Below, piece after piece: positions 43,835 through 52,723 of a stretch of 64,000 nucleotides of DNA (position 1 is its first letter; each line of letters opens with the position of its first letter). Position numbers and translations under genes: made by a program. The DNA lies in assembly GCF_003207795.1 (NCBI RefSeq), contig NZ_NIRT01000003.1, positions 62,001 through 126,000 on the forward strand. Reading direction: 5' to 3'. The stretch is from Komagataeibacter nataicola (GTDB lineage: Bacteria; Pseudomonadota; Alphaproteobacteria; Acetobacterales; Acetobacteraceae). The notes under the pieces were generated by a model, which was not told where the DNA came from, searched no databases, and worked only from the letters and a program-made list of their open reading frames with translations.

Positions 43835-45919
43835 ATGGAAGTCATGAGCAATCATATCTCTGAACTGAAGGTGTATGATCCCTTCCTACTCGCTGGTGCG
43901 CTGATTGTATGCGTAACAGGCGCGTGGATTACGATGCGGCTGGTAACGCGGGTGGCGCAGACCCATGGCCGCCAGCGCCTGGGCTGGTACTGCCTTGCCG
44001 GCATGGCGGGCGCGAGTTTCGTATGGTGCACGCATTTTGCCGCCATGCTGGCCTATCACTGTCATGCCGAGGTGCACCTTGACCCGCTGCGCACGGGGCT
44101 TTCGCTGCTGGTCATGCTGGGCGCGATGCCGCTTGCGGTGATGCTGGCCGTGCGCCTGTATGGTCGTGGCGGCTGCATGCTTGGGGGCGCCGTGCTCGGG
44201 CTTGGCATTGCCAGCATGCATTATATCGGCATGGCCGCCTACCGGCTGGATGCGCCCGTGGCCTGGAACGGGCTGCTTGTGGCTGTCTCCGTGCTGATTG
44301 GTGTCGGCTTCTCCGCCACGGCCCTGATGCTGGCGTTGCGGCCGGTCAATCCGCGCCGCGAGATCGAGACGACGCTGGTGCTGGTGGGCGCGGTCGCCGG
44401 GCTGCATTTTACCGGCATGGAGGCCATGCGCGTGGTGGCCATGCCGCAGCACATGATGACCGCGCACGATAACGGGCAGTTTCTGGCGCTGGGGCTCTCG
44501 GTCATCGGGGGCACGATGCTCATGCTCATTGCCGGCATCGCCTCGTTTGTCATTGATGGCAGCGTGCGGCAGGAATCCTATGAGGAACTGCACCGCATGG
44601 CCATGTCGGACGGGCTGACCGGCCTGCCCAACCGCATCAGCTTCAACGAGCGGCTGCAAAACGAGGTCAGCCGGGCCAACCGCGATGGCGAGCAGTTTGC
44701 CGTCATTGGCATTGACCTGAACAAGTTCAAGGAAATCAACGATACCCGTGGCCATGCGGCGGGCGATATCGTGCTGACCACGCTGGCTGAGCGCTTTAGC
44801 GCCCTGCTTGCGGATGGCGAGTTCGTGGCCCGTCTTGGTGGTGATGAGTTCATTGCCATCCACCGCACGTCCGACAGCGTCGAGCTGCATGGTTTTGTCG
44901 AGCGGATCCAGCAGGCGCTCAACCAGCCGATCCCCATCGAGGATTACGTGGTGACAAGCGGCGGCAGCATTGGCGTTGCGGTCTATCCCGTCGATGCAAG
45001 CGACAGCGAGACCCTGATCTCGCGCGCGGACATGGCCATGTACCGCGCCAAGACCGATCCGCACCACACCATCTGGTACTATGAAAGCACGCTTGACCAG
45101 AACATGCGTGAGCGCCGCGCCCTTGGCGAGGACCTGAAAACCGCCATGGCCAACGGGCAGCTCTCGCTGTTCTATCAGGTGCAGACCGTGGTGGCGACGG
45201 GTGAGATCTCGGGCTACGAGGCGCTGCTGCGCTGGGAGCACCCCGAGCGCGGCGCCATAGCCCCCCCCGAGATCCTGCAGCTTGCCGATGAGAGCGGCCT
45301 CATCATCAAACTTGGCGAATGGGTACTGCAGACGGCCTGTGAGGCAGCAGCAGGGTGGGATGACAACATCCGCGTTGCGGTCAATATGTCCGCTGCCCAG
45401 TTCCTCCAGCCGCGCTTTGTTGTGGCGGTGCAGGAAAATCTTGCCCGCAGCGGGCTTGCGGCTGACCGGCTGGTCATCGAGATCACGGAAGAAACCGTGC
45501 AGCGCAATCCTGACCGCGCGCTGGCCATGGCCAGCAGCCTGCAGGCCCTTGGGGTGCGACTGGCCCTTGATGAGTTTGGCGGTGCCCATTCGGTGCTGCA
45601 CATGTTGCGCGTATTCCCCTTCAGCAAGCTCAAGATCGATCGTTCGCTCATGCAGCAGGCCGATACCGACCCGGTGGTGGCGCAGCTTGTGCGTTCCATT
45701 CTGCTCATGGGCCACGCGCTGCGCATATCGGTCCTGGCGCAGGGGATCGAAACCAGGGGGCAGTTCAGCATCGCTTCCGCCGAAGGGTGTGACGAAGGCC
45801 AGGGTTACCTGATCGGTCACCCCGCGCAGTCGGCCCAGGCCGCGGACATGACCGGTTTGGGCCCAGCCGCCGGTTCCATACGCGCCGTCTCTTCTCCTGT
45901 ATTCAGTCCTGCTACCTGA
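43835..45919 (+). CDS. MHYT-GGDEF-EAL membrane protein (c-di-GMP turnover)
   Basis: 694 aa. The N-terminal MHYT domain (about residues 15-240, seven hydrophobic segments) has its three motifs in CTHFAAML, SMHYIGMAA and GLHFTGMEA, thought to bind copper or sense O2/CO/NO. The GGDEF domain has an intact RLGGDEF at 335-339 without an RxxD inhibitory site. The EAL domain has YEALLRW at 462-464, but the usual DDFGTGYSS reads DEFGGAHSV and EGVET reads QGIET, so its phosphodiesterase activity may be weak or lost. It is first in a run of three c-di-GMP genes, with a 17-base gap to the next. Confidence 0.94.
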   Translation: MEVMSNHISELKVYDPFLLAGALIVCVTGAWITMRLVTRVAQTHGRQRLGWYCLAGMAGASFVWCTHFAAMLAYHCHAEVHLDPLRTGLSLLVMLGAMPLAVMLAVRLYGRGGCMLGGAVLGLGIASMHYIGMAAYRLDAPVAWNGLLVAVSVLIGVGFSATALMLALRPVNPRREIETTLVLVGAVAGLHFTGMEAMRVVAMPQHMMTAHDNGQFLALGLSVIGGTMLMLIAGIASFVIDGSVRQESYEELHRMAMSDGLTGLPNRISFNERLQNEVSRANRDGEQFAVIGIDLNKFKEINDTRGHAAGDIVLTTLAERFSALLADGEFVARLGGDEFIAIHRTSDSVELHGFVERIQQALNQPIPIEDYVVTSGGSIGVAVYPVDASDSETLISRADMAMYRAKTDPHHTIWYYESTLDQNMRERRALGEDLKTAMANGQLSLFYQVQTVVATGEISGYEALLRWEHPERGAIAPPEILQLADESGLIIKLGEWVLQTACEAAAGWDDNIRVAVNMSAAQFLQPRFVVAVQENLARSGLAADRLVIEITEETVQRNPDRALAMASSLQALGVRLALDEFGGAHSVLHMLRVFPFSKLKIDRSLMQQADTDPVVAQLVRSILLMGHALRISVLAQGIETRGQFSIASAEGCDEGQGYLIGHPAQSAQAADMTGLGPAAGSIRAVSSPVFSPAT

Positions 45920-45936
45920 GAGGCGCGAATTTTTTC

Positions 45937-48216
45937 ATGAAACAGCAAGAGCATGTAATGAACCCTCACGATGCCCCCGAGATGACGTCTGCCCAGACCC
46001 CGATCCATGAACTCGACATGACCGCCGATGTCAGCCTCCAGCTGCTCGAGCAGGCGACGGACGGCGTAGTCATCATCAACGAACGCAACGAGGTGGTCTT
46101 TTTCAATCCGGCGGCCGAGAAGCTGTGGGGCTATTCCGAGGGCGAAGTGCTCGGCCGTAACGTGAGCTGCCTCGTACCATCGGTCTATCGCGGCGATCAT
46201 GACAGCTATATCTACAAAAACCGCAAGACGGGCGTGAACCGTATTGTCGGCACCTCGCGTGAGGTCACGTTCGAGAACAAGGCGGGTGACTACATCTCGG
46301 GCGAGATGTCGATCTCGACCGCGCTACTCGGACCGGAAAAGAAACGCTACTACATGGCCTTCATGAAAGGCGTGACCGAGGAGAGCCACCGCCGCAAGCT
46401 GCTCGACCTGCAGAATACGGTATTCCAGGCCATCTCCAACGACATGCTGGTTGAAGACGTGGCCGATCTGGTGTGCCGCGAGGTGGAAAGCTTCGTGCCC
46501 AACACGGTCTCGGCCATCATCCTGCTTGATGAGAACAACCGCCTGAGCATCCTGTCCGGCCCGGGCCTGCCGCGCCGCTATGCCGCCGCGCTGGAGAACA
46601 TGTCCCTGACCGAGGGCGATCTCGCGGCGTTGAGCAACGACCTGTCGGAAGCCAACAGCATCGTGTGGGACAGCTACCGCTCGCTGGGCATCTCGCTGGG
46701 GCTGCACAACTGCTGGGCCTCGGCCATCAAGTCGCGCAACGGGCGTATCTCGGGCATTTTCGCGCTGTATTCGCGCAACCAGTACAAGCTGAGCGACTGG
46801 CCGCAGAAGATCGTGTCGGGCTGTGTGCCTTTCTGTAGCGTGGTGATCGAGAACTACGAGGCGCAGCAGCATATTGCCCAACTGGCCAACCATGACTCGC
46901 TGACCGGCTTCCACAACCGCACCGCCATCCACAAGGTCATCAAGTCGATGATCGACCGCCCGGGTGACAACGAGTTCGCGGTGTTCATGATCGATATCGA
47001 CCGCTTTCGCGATATCAACGACACGCTTGGCCACATGAATGGCGATGCCTTCCTCAAGGCCATTGCCCAGCGGCTCAAGGACCTGTCGCGCAGCAACTAC
47101 ATCCTCAGCCGGTCGGGCGGTGACGAGTTCGTCATCGTCATGCCCGATAGTGATGAAGCCAAGGCCGCGGCCTTTGCCGAGAGCCTTATCAAGGCCATGC
47201 AGGAACCCATCGAGATCGCGGGCAACCTGCTCGTCGTCTCCCTTGGCATCGGCATCAGCCTGTTCCCCGAGAACGGGCCGGATGGCGAATCCCTGCTTGG
47301 CCATGCCGAGATTGCCATGCGCCGGTGCAAGAAAGAGGCGCGTGGCGGCTACTGCGTGTCCAGCACGGCCGACAACCGCGCCGCCCAGGACCGGCTGCTG
47401 CTGGGCTCGGCGCTGCGTGATTCACTGGCCAAGGGCATGCTCAACCTGCACTATCAGCCGCAGGTCGATATCAAGACCGGCAAGCTGTATGGCGTGGAGG
47501 CGCTCTCGCGCTGGAAGCACCCGACGCTGGGCAACATCTACCCCTCGCGCTTCATTGCGGTGGCTGAAGATACCGGGCAGATCGAGACGATCGGCACCTG
47601 GTCGCTCGAAGAGGCGACAAAGCAGATCATCGGCTGGGAGCGCGCCGGGCTTTACGTGCCGACCGTTTCGGTCAACCTGTCGGCTGCCCATTTCCGCAAT
47701 CGCGGGCTGCCCGCGCTGATCGAGCGCATCCTCAAGGAGCGCCAGATCATGCCGGACCGCCTGTGCGTGGAAATTACGGAAAGCGTGATGATGGATGAAA
47801 ACGAGGATACGATGGAAGGCCTCGCCGCCATCCGCAACCTCGGCGTTGGTCTGTCGATGGATGATTTCGGCACGGGGTATTCGTCGCTTTCAAGGCTGAC
47901 GCGCCTGCCACTGACCGAGATCAAGATCGACCGCAGCTTCATCATGAACCTTGAGCATGACCCCAACGCGCAGGCCGTGACCACGGCGGTGATCGGTATC
48001 GGCAACCGCCTGGGCATGACCGTCGTGACCGAGGGTGTCGAGACCGAAGCCCAGCTCAAGCTGCTGCAGGGGCTGAACTGCGATGTGGTGCAGGGCTATC
48101 TGTTCGCGCGGCCGATGCCGCCGGCGGAACTGCTTGAATGGTCGCAGGGGCCAGCCAAGACCCTTGCGCTTGAACTTGTCGCCTCCGATGAGACCGAAAG
48201 CAAAACGAAGAAATAG
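45937..48216 (+). CDS. PAS(haem)-GAF-GGDEF-EAL protein with intact GGDEF and EAL motifs
   Basis: 759 aa. The PAS domain (about 35-150) reads SVYRGDHDSYIYKNRKTGVNRIVGTSREV, aligning with FixL and E. coli DosP. The proximal haem histidine fits His88, and the distal Arg (Arg97 in DosP) fits Arg108, so an O2-sensing haem is expected. The GAF-like region has CWASAIKSRNGRISGIFALYS. GGDEF is intact at 394-398 (SRSGGDEF). EAL is intact at 521-523, with the EITESVMM, MDDFGTGYSSL, KIDRSFI and TEGVET motifs. It resembles the A. xylinum PDEA/DGC isoenzymes. Which activity dominates cannot be read from sequence. Confidence 0.93.
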   Translation: MKQQEHVMNPHDAPEMTSAQTPIHELDMTADVSLQLLEQATDGVVIINERNEVVFFNPAAEKLWGYSEGEVLGRNVSCLVPSVYRGDHDSYIYKNRKTGVNRIVGTSREVTFENKAGDYISGEMSISTALLGPEKKRYYMAFMKGVTEESHRRKLLDLQNTVFQAISNDMLVEDVADLVCREVESFVPNTVSAIILLDENNRLSILSGPGLPRRYAAALENMSLTEGDLAALSNDLSEANSIVWDSYRSLGISLGLHNCWASAIKSRNGRISGIFALYSRNQYKLSDWPQKIVSGCVPFCSVVIENYEAQQHIAQLANHDSLTGFHNRTAIHKVIKSMIDRPGDNEFAVFMIDIDRFRDINDTLGHMNGDAFLKAIAQRLKDLSRSNYILSRSGGDEFVIVMPDSDEAKAAAFAESLIKAMQEPIEIAGNLLVVSLGIGISLFPENGPDGESLLGHAEIAMRRCKKEARGGYCVSSTADNRAAQDRLLLGSALRDSLAKGMLNLHYQPQVDIKTGKLYGVEALSRWKHPTLGNIYPSRFIAVAEDTGQIETIGTWSLEEATKQIIGWERAGLYVPTVSVNLSAAHFRNRGLPALIERILKERQIMPDRLCVEITESVMMDENEDTMEGLAAIRNLGVGLSMDDFGTGYSSLSRLTRLPLTEIKIDRSFIMNLEHDPNAQAVTTAVIGIGNRLGMTVVTEGVETEAQLKLLQGLNCDVVQGYLFARPMPPAELLEWSQGPAKTLALELVASDETESKTKK

Positions 48217-48290
48217 TTCCGCCATAATTTCTGGCTTGTTCGCTGTCCTCATGCCTGGTTGGAAACAGGCCTGCTTAACCTTGGATCCCT

Positions 48291-50513
48291 ATGAAAACGC
48301 AGAAACCCACCCCTTCACCAGCTGTCGTGGCCATTCCTGAGATCAGTTTTGAACTGTTGCATCAGGCGCATGATGGCATGGTCATCATCGATGACCATAA
48401 TACAATCCTCTATGCCAACCCGGCAGCCGAGGCGTTGTGGGGCTACGACCCTGGCACGCTTGTGGGGCGCTCCGTGGGGGAACTCATGGCCGCATCTGTG
48501 GAGAACGGAGCGGCGCCCTTTGACATCAACACCTCGATCGAGACGGTGGAGCCGGTCTCGGGGGAGGTCACGTTCGAGAACCGCAGCGGCGACTACATCT
48601 CAGCCGAGGTCAGCCTGACGACGGCGCGGGTCGGGACCGGCGCGCGCTCCTACCGCCTGATGATGGTGCGCGGCATTACCGGCGCGGGTCATCGCAGCCG
48701 GGTGGTCGAGCTGCAGAATACGGTGTTCCGCTCGCTATCGAGCGAGATCCAGATCCAGGACGTGGCGGACATGGTCTGCCGCGAGGTCGAGACGCTGGTG
48801 CCCAATACGGTTGCCGTGCTGATCCTGCTCGATGAGCAGAACCGCCTGCGTATCCTCTCCGGCCCCGGCATGCCGCGCCGCTTTGCCGCGGCCCTGGAAG
48901 ACATGCGCCTGACCGAGGCCGATATTGCCGCCCTCGCCAATGACCTGAACGAGGCGACAACCATCGTCTGGGACAGCTATCGCTCGGTTGGCATCTCGCT
49001 GGGGCTGCACCATTGCTGGGCTTCGGCCATCCGCACGCGCAACGGGCGCATTACCGGCATTTTCGCGCTGTATTCGCGCTCCGAGCGCAACCGTGGCGGC
49101 TGGCCCGCGCAGATCGTGAACAGTTGCGTGCCGTTCTGTGGCGTGCTGATCGAGCAGCATGAGGCGCGCCAGCACATCTCGCAGCTGTCGAACTACGACC
49201 CGCTGACCGGCTTCCTCAACCGCACGGCAGTGCACAAGGTCATCCGCTCGCTGATCGGCCAGCCGGGGGATAATCACTTCGCGCTGTACATGATCGATAT
49301 CGACCGCTTCCGCGATATCAATGACGCGCTGGGTCATATCAATGGCGATGGGTTCCTGAAATCCGTTTCCGAGCGGCTCAAGGGTGTTTCGCGCAGCAAT
49401 TACGTGCTCAGCCGTTCCGGTCCGAACGAGTTCCTCATCATCGTGCCCAACACGCGCCGGGACGATGCGCTCAAATTTGCCGATATCCTGCATGGCTGCG
49501 TCAAGCAGCCCATCGAGATCGGCGGCAACATGATCGTGCCGACGCTGGGCATCGGCATCAGCCTGTTCCCCGAGAACGGGCCGGATGGCGAATCCCTGCT
49601 CAGCTATGCCGAGCAGGCCATGCGGCAGGCCAAGCGCTCGGGGCTGGGCATGACCCACCTTGCACGCTCGGAAGACAACAAGGCCGCGCAGGACCGGCTG
49701 CTGCTGGGCTCGGCGCTGCGTGAATCGCTGGCGCAGGGGCTGCTCAACCTGCAGTACCAGCCGCAGATCGACGTGCGCAACAACACGCTGTATGGCGTGG
49801 AAGCGCTCTCGCGGTGGAACCACCCCACGCTGGGCAACATCTACCCCTCGCGCTTCATTGCCGTGGCGGAGGAAACCGGGCAGATCGAGGCCATCGGCAC
49901 CTGGTCGCTCGAGCGCGCCGTGCAGCAGATCCTCGAATGGGACGCCCATGGCATTTACGTGCCCACGGTGGCGGTCAATCTTTCGGCCGGGCATTTCCGC
50001 AACCGCAACCTGCCCGGCTTCATTGCCCGCCTGCTCAGTGACAGCAAGCTCGAGCCCCATCGCCTGACGGTCGAGATTACCGAGAGCGTGATGATGACCG
50101 AAAACGAGGACACGAACATGGTCCTCCAGTCCATCCGCAACCTTGGCGTGGCACTGTCCATGGATGATTTCGGCACGGGATATTCGTCGCTTTCAAGGCT
50201 GACGCGCCTGCCGCTGACCGAGATCAAGATCGACCGCAGCTTCATCATGAACCTCGAGCACGATGCCAACGCCCAGGCTGTTACCACTGCGGTGATCGGC
50301 ATTGGCGGCCGTCTGGGCATGACGGTGGTGACCGAAGGCGTGGAAACCGTGCGCCAGCTTGACCTGCTGTGCCAGCTTGGGTGCGACGTGGTGCAGGGCT
50401 ACCTGTTCGCCCGCCCCATGCCGCCTGAAAAACTTGAGGAATGGCTGCGAAATGACCGTCTCGCCGCCGTGCTGGAGGAAGCCAAGGAAAGCCGCGCCGC
50501 CGCCAGCGAATAA
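48291..50513 (+). CDS. PAS-GAF-(degenerate GGDEF)-EAL phosphodiesterase, paralogue of the preceding gene
   Basis: 740 aa, same layout as the preceding gene and about 60-65% similar by eye, with long near-identical nucleotide blocks in the EAL part. The PAS lacks the FixL/DosP histidine (ASVENGAAPFDINTSIE), so no haem is predicted. The GGDEF motif is GPNEF at 377-381, which should abolish cyclase activity. EAL at 504-506, EITESVMM, MDDFGTGYSSL, KIDRSFI and TEGVET are all present. It is therefore predicted to hydrolyse c-di-GMP. A 74-base gap and a terminator bracket it. Confidence 0.93.
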   Translation: MKTQKPTPSPAVVAIPEISFELLHQAHDGMVIIDDHNTILYANPAAEALWGYDPGTLVGRSVGELMAASVENGAAPFDINTSIETVEPVSGEVTFENRSGDYISAEVSLTTARVGTGARSYRLMMVRGITGAGHRSRVVELQNTVFRSLSSEIQIQDVADMVCREVETLVPNTVAVLILLDEQNRLRILSGPGMPRRFAAALEDMRLTEADIAALANDLNEATTIVWDSYRSVGISLGLHHCWASAIRTRNGRITGIFALYSRSERNRGGWPAQIVNSCVPFCGVLIEQHEARQHISQLSNYDPLTGFLNRTAVHKVIRSLIGQPGDNHFALYMIDIDRFRDINDALGHINGDGFLKSVSERLKGVSRSNYVLSRSGPNEFLIIVPNTRRDDALKFADILHGCVKQPIEIGGNMIVPTLGIGISLFPENGPDGESLLSYAEQAMRQAKRSGLGMTHLARSEDNKAAQDRLLLGSALRESLAQGLLNLQYQPQIDVRNNTLYGVEALSRWNHPTLGNIYPSRFIAVAEETGQIEAIGTWSLERAVQQILEWDAHGIYVPTVAVNLSAGHFRNRNLPGFIARLLSDSKLEPHRLTVEITESVMMTENEDTNMVLQSIRNLGVALSMDDFGTGYSSLSRLTRLPLTEIKIDRSFIMNLEHDANAQAVTTAVIGIGGRLGMTVVTEGVETVRQLDLLCQLGCDVVQGYLFARPMPPEKLEEWLRNDRLAAVLEEAKESRAAASE

Positions 50514-50545
50514 GGCGCGTTCCTGCACCGGTATCCATGATCCGC

Positions 50546-50569
50546 ACCCCGGCCCGCAAGGGCCGGGGT
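50546..50569 (+). terminator. Rho-independent terminator after the c-di-GMP gene run
   Basis: ACCCCGGCCC-gcaa-GGGCCGGGGT is a perfect 10-bp stem followed by GTCTTTGT. It lies 33 bases after the last EAL gene and 112 bases before dihydroorotase. Confidence 0.88.
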
Positions 50570-50680
50570 GTCTTTGTATGGGCGGTTTGCACGGGACCGG
50601 ACGCATGCCATACAAACAGGATCAGCAACCCCTGCACCCGCATGCTGCCGGTTGCGGGTTTATGGCCACAGGATAGCCCC

Positions 50681-52021
50681 ATGACCTTACCCATTTTTGA
50701 TCTTTGTCTGAAAAATGGCAGCGTTGTTCTGCCTGACGCCACGGTCGTGACCGATGTTTACGTGCGTGACGGGCGTATTGCCCGCATTGGCGGGCAGGGT
50801 GATGCGGGCCGGGTCATTGACTGCACGGGGCTGACTGTCCTGCCTGGCGTGATCGACACACAGGTCCATTTTCGCGAGCCGGGGCTGACGGCGGCGGAAG
50901 ACCTGGCCACCGGCAGCCTCGCCGCCGTGATGGGTGGCGTGACCGCCGTGTTTGAAATGCCCAACACCAAGCCCCCCACCGACTGTCCCGAGGCGGTGGT
51001 GGCCAAGCTTGAACATGCGCGCGGGCGCATGTGGTGCGACCATGCCTTTTACGTAGGCGCCACGACCGATAATGCCGAGCGCTGCGCCGAACTGGAAATG
51101 CTGCCGGGCACGGCAGGGATCAAGATTTTCATGGGGTCTTCCACCGGCAGTCTGCTGGTGTCCGATGATGCGGTCCTTGAGCGGGTGCTGCGCTCGGGCC
51201 GCCGGCGTGTCGCGATCCATGCCGAGGACGAAACCCGCCTGCATGAGCGCCTGAATGAGCGCAAGGCAGGCGACCCGTCGAGCCACCCGGTCTGGCGTGA
51301 TGAGGAAACGGCCCTGCGCGCCACACAGCGCATCGTGCAGCTGGCGCGGCGCACGGGGCGGCGCATCCATGTGCTGCATGTCACCACGCCGGCTGAACTC
51401 GAGTTTCTGTCGGGGCACAAGGACATTGCGAGTTGCGAGGTAACGCCGCAGCATCTGACACTGGCAGGCGAGGACGCCTATGTCCGGCTCGGAACGCTGG
51501 CGCAGATGAACCCGCCCATCCGTGGCGAGAAATATCGCGACGGGCTGTGGTACTGGATGGGTCAGGGCGTGCCCGACATCATCGGCTCCGACCATGCGCC
51601 CCATCCGCTCGCGGCCAAGCAGCGCGCGTATCCCGATACCCCTTCGGGCATGCCGGGAGTGCAGACCCTGTTGCCGCTCATGCTCAACCACGTGGCGCAT
51701 GGGCGGCTGTCGCTGCGCCGCCTGGTGGATATGACATCGGCAGGCCCGCAGCGCCTGTTCGGGCTGGTGCGCAAGGGGCGCATCGCGGTGGGGTATGATG
51801 CGGATTTCTCGGTGGTTGACCTTGCCGCGCGCTGGACGGTGCAGCAGGAATGGCTGGCCTCGAAATGTGGCTGGTCGCCTTTTGTGGGCGATGAACTGAC
51901 CGGTCGCCCCATGGGCACCATCATCCGCGGTAATGTGGTCATGTGGGAAAACCAGCTTGCCCCCACCGCCCAGGGTGAGCCGCTGCTGTTTGAAGCCACG
52001 GACCGCCCGCGCGAAGCCTGA
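50681..52021 (+). CDS. pyrC: Dihydroorotase
   Basis: 446 aa from the ATG giving MTLPIFDLCL; upstream codons in frame cover the terminator and are not real. The class I dihydroorotase/allantoinase branch is shown by VLPGVIDTQVHFREPGLTAAED (metal His pair), the carboxylated Lys region GIKIFMGS, HVLHVTTPAELEFL, and IIGSDHAPH (metal Asp). It closes the pyrimidine ring precursor (carbamoyl aspartate to dihydroorotate). pyrB is not adjacent, so a related cyclic amidase role is not excluded. Confidence 0.9.
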   Translation: MTLPIFDLCLKNGSVVLPDATVVTDVYVRDGRIARIGGQGDAGRVIDCTGLTVLPGVIDTQVHFREPGLTAAEDLATGSLAAVMGGVTAVFEMPNTKPPTDCPEAVVAKLEHARGRMWCDHAFYVGATTDNAERCAELEMLPGTAGIKIFMGSSTGSLLVSDDAVLERVLRSGRRRVAIHAEDETRLHERLNERKAGDPSSHPVWRDEETALRATQRIVQLARRTGRRIHVLHVTTPAELEFLSGHKDIASCEVTPQHLTLAGEDAYVRLGTLAQMNPPIRGEKYRDGLWYWMGQGVPDIIGSDHAPHPLAAKQRAYPDTPSGMPGVQTLLPLMLNHVAHGRLSLRRLVDMTSAGPQRLFGLVRKGRIAVGYDADFSVVDLAARWTVQQEWLASKCGWSPFVGDELTGRPMGTIIRGNVVMWENQLAPTAQGEPLLFEATDRPREA

Positions 52022-52041
52022 CCGCGCGGATGAGGCGCCCG

Positions 52042-52656
52042 TTACGGGCTGTCGTCCGGCCCGGACCGGGTAGCTACGGGGTCGAGCAGGCCCGCCAGAT
52101 AGGTCGAAACCCCTGCCGTGCTGCCCGGACTGGCGACTTCGAGCAGGCTCATGCCCTCCACGATGGAAAGGATGGCCGCCGCCCGGCCCGGCTGAGCGCC
52201 TGTGGGCGGTGCGGTCAGGCGTGAGTCGATCCATGCCATCCATGCCCGGACCACATCGCGCGCGACGCTGTCATAGGGTTGTACCCCTCTGGCACCGCGG
52301 GCGATGACATCGGTCCATACCTGCATGAAGGGGGCCACTTCGACCTCATGGGCGAGTGAGAGCACACGGGTCAGGAACTGCCCGGGTGACAGGCGTGGCC
52401 CCGTACTATGCTGCGCCAGCAGGTGGGTCAGGCGATTACTGATTTCATGCAGCACGGTCAGGATCATCTGCTCACGGGTCGTGAAATAATAAAGCAGCAT
52501 GCGGTCACTGGTGCCCAGCTTGGCCGCCAGTGCGCGCACGCTCATATCCCCCAGTCCTTCATGCAGGACAATCGTCGCGATCTCGGCCGTCAGGGCCGCG
52601 TGGCGGGTCGCCTTATCGCCCCGGGCGGCGCGCGTGCCGTCTTCTGGCGCTTTCAT
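52042..52656 (-). CDS. TetR family transcriptional regulator
   Basis: 204 aa from MKAPEDGTRAARGDK. The N-terminal helix-turn-helix (EIATIVLHEGLGDMSVRALAAKLGTSDRMLLYYFTTREQMI) is typical. The C-terminal ligand domain is unassigned. It is divergent from a small membrane protein gene, and both start codons flank two nearly identical palindromes, the expected autoregulatory operators. The frame opens further upstream, inside the operator region. Confidence 0.9.
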   Translation of the reverse strand: MKAPEDGTRAARGDKATRHAALTAEIATIVLHEGLGDMSVRALAAKLGTSDRMLLYYFTTREQMILTVLHEISNRLTHLLAQHSTGPRLSPGQFLTRVLSLAHEVEVAPFMQVWTDVIARGARGVQPYDSVARDVVRAWMAWIDSRLTAPPTGAQPGRAAAILSIVEGMSLLEVASPGSTAGVSTYLAGLLDPVATRSGPDDSP

Positions 52657-52663
52657 GCAGAAA

Positions 52664-52708
52664 ATGTAGCGCGTGCTACATAGTTCTGGTATGTAGTGGG
52701 TGCTACAT
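52664..52708. promoter_or_regulatory. Twin palindromic operators for the TetR regulator
   Basis: ATGTAGC-gcgt-GCTACAT (52664-52681) and ATGTAGT-gggt-GCTACAT (52691-52708) are two 18-base palindromes 27 bases apart in the divergent promoter region. The two sites differ only in the left arm's last base and the spacer. They fit a TetR repressor controlling its own gene and the divergent membrane protein. Confidence 0.8.
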
Positions 52709-52723
52709 ACGAAAGAACGAACC

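Noticed and set aside
43886-45820. 644-codon minus-strand ORF opposite the MHYT-GGDEF-EAL gene
   Set aside because: Antisense to clear MHYT, GGDEF and EAL motifs; no signal of its own.
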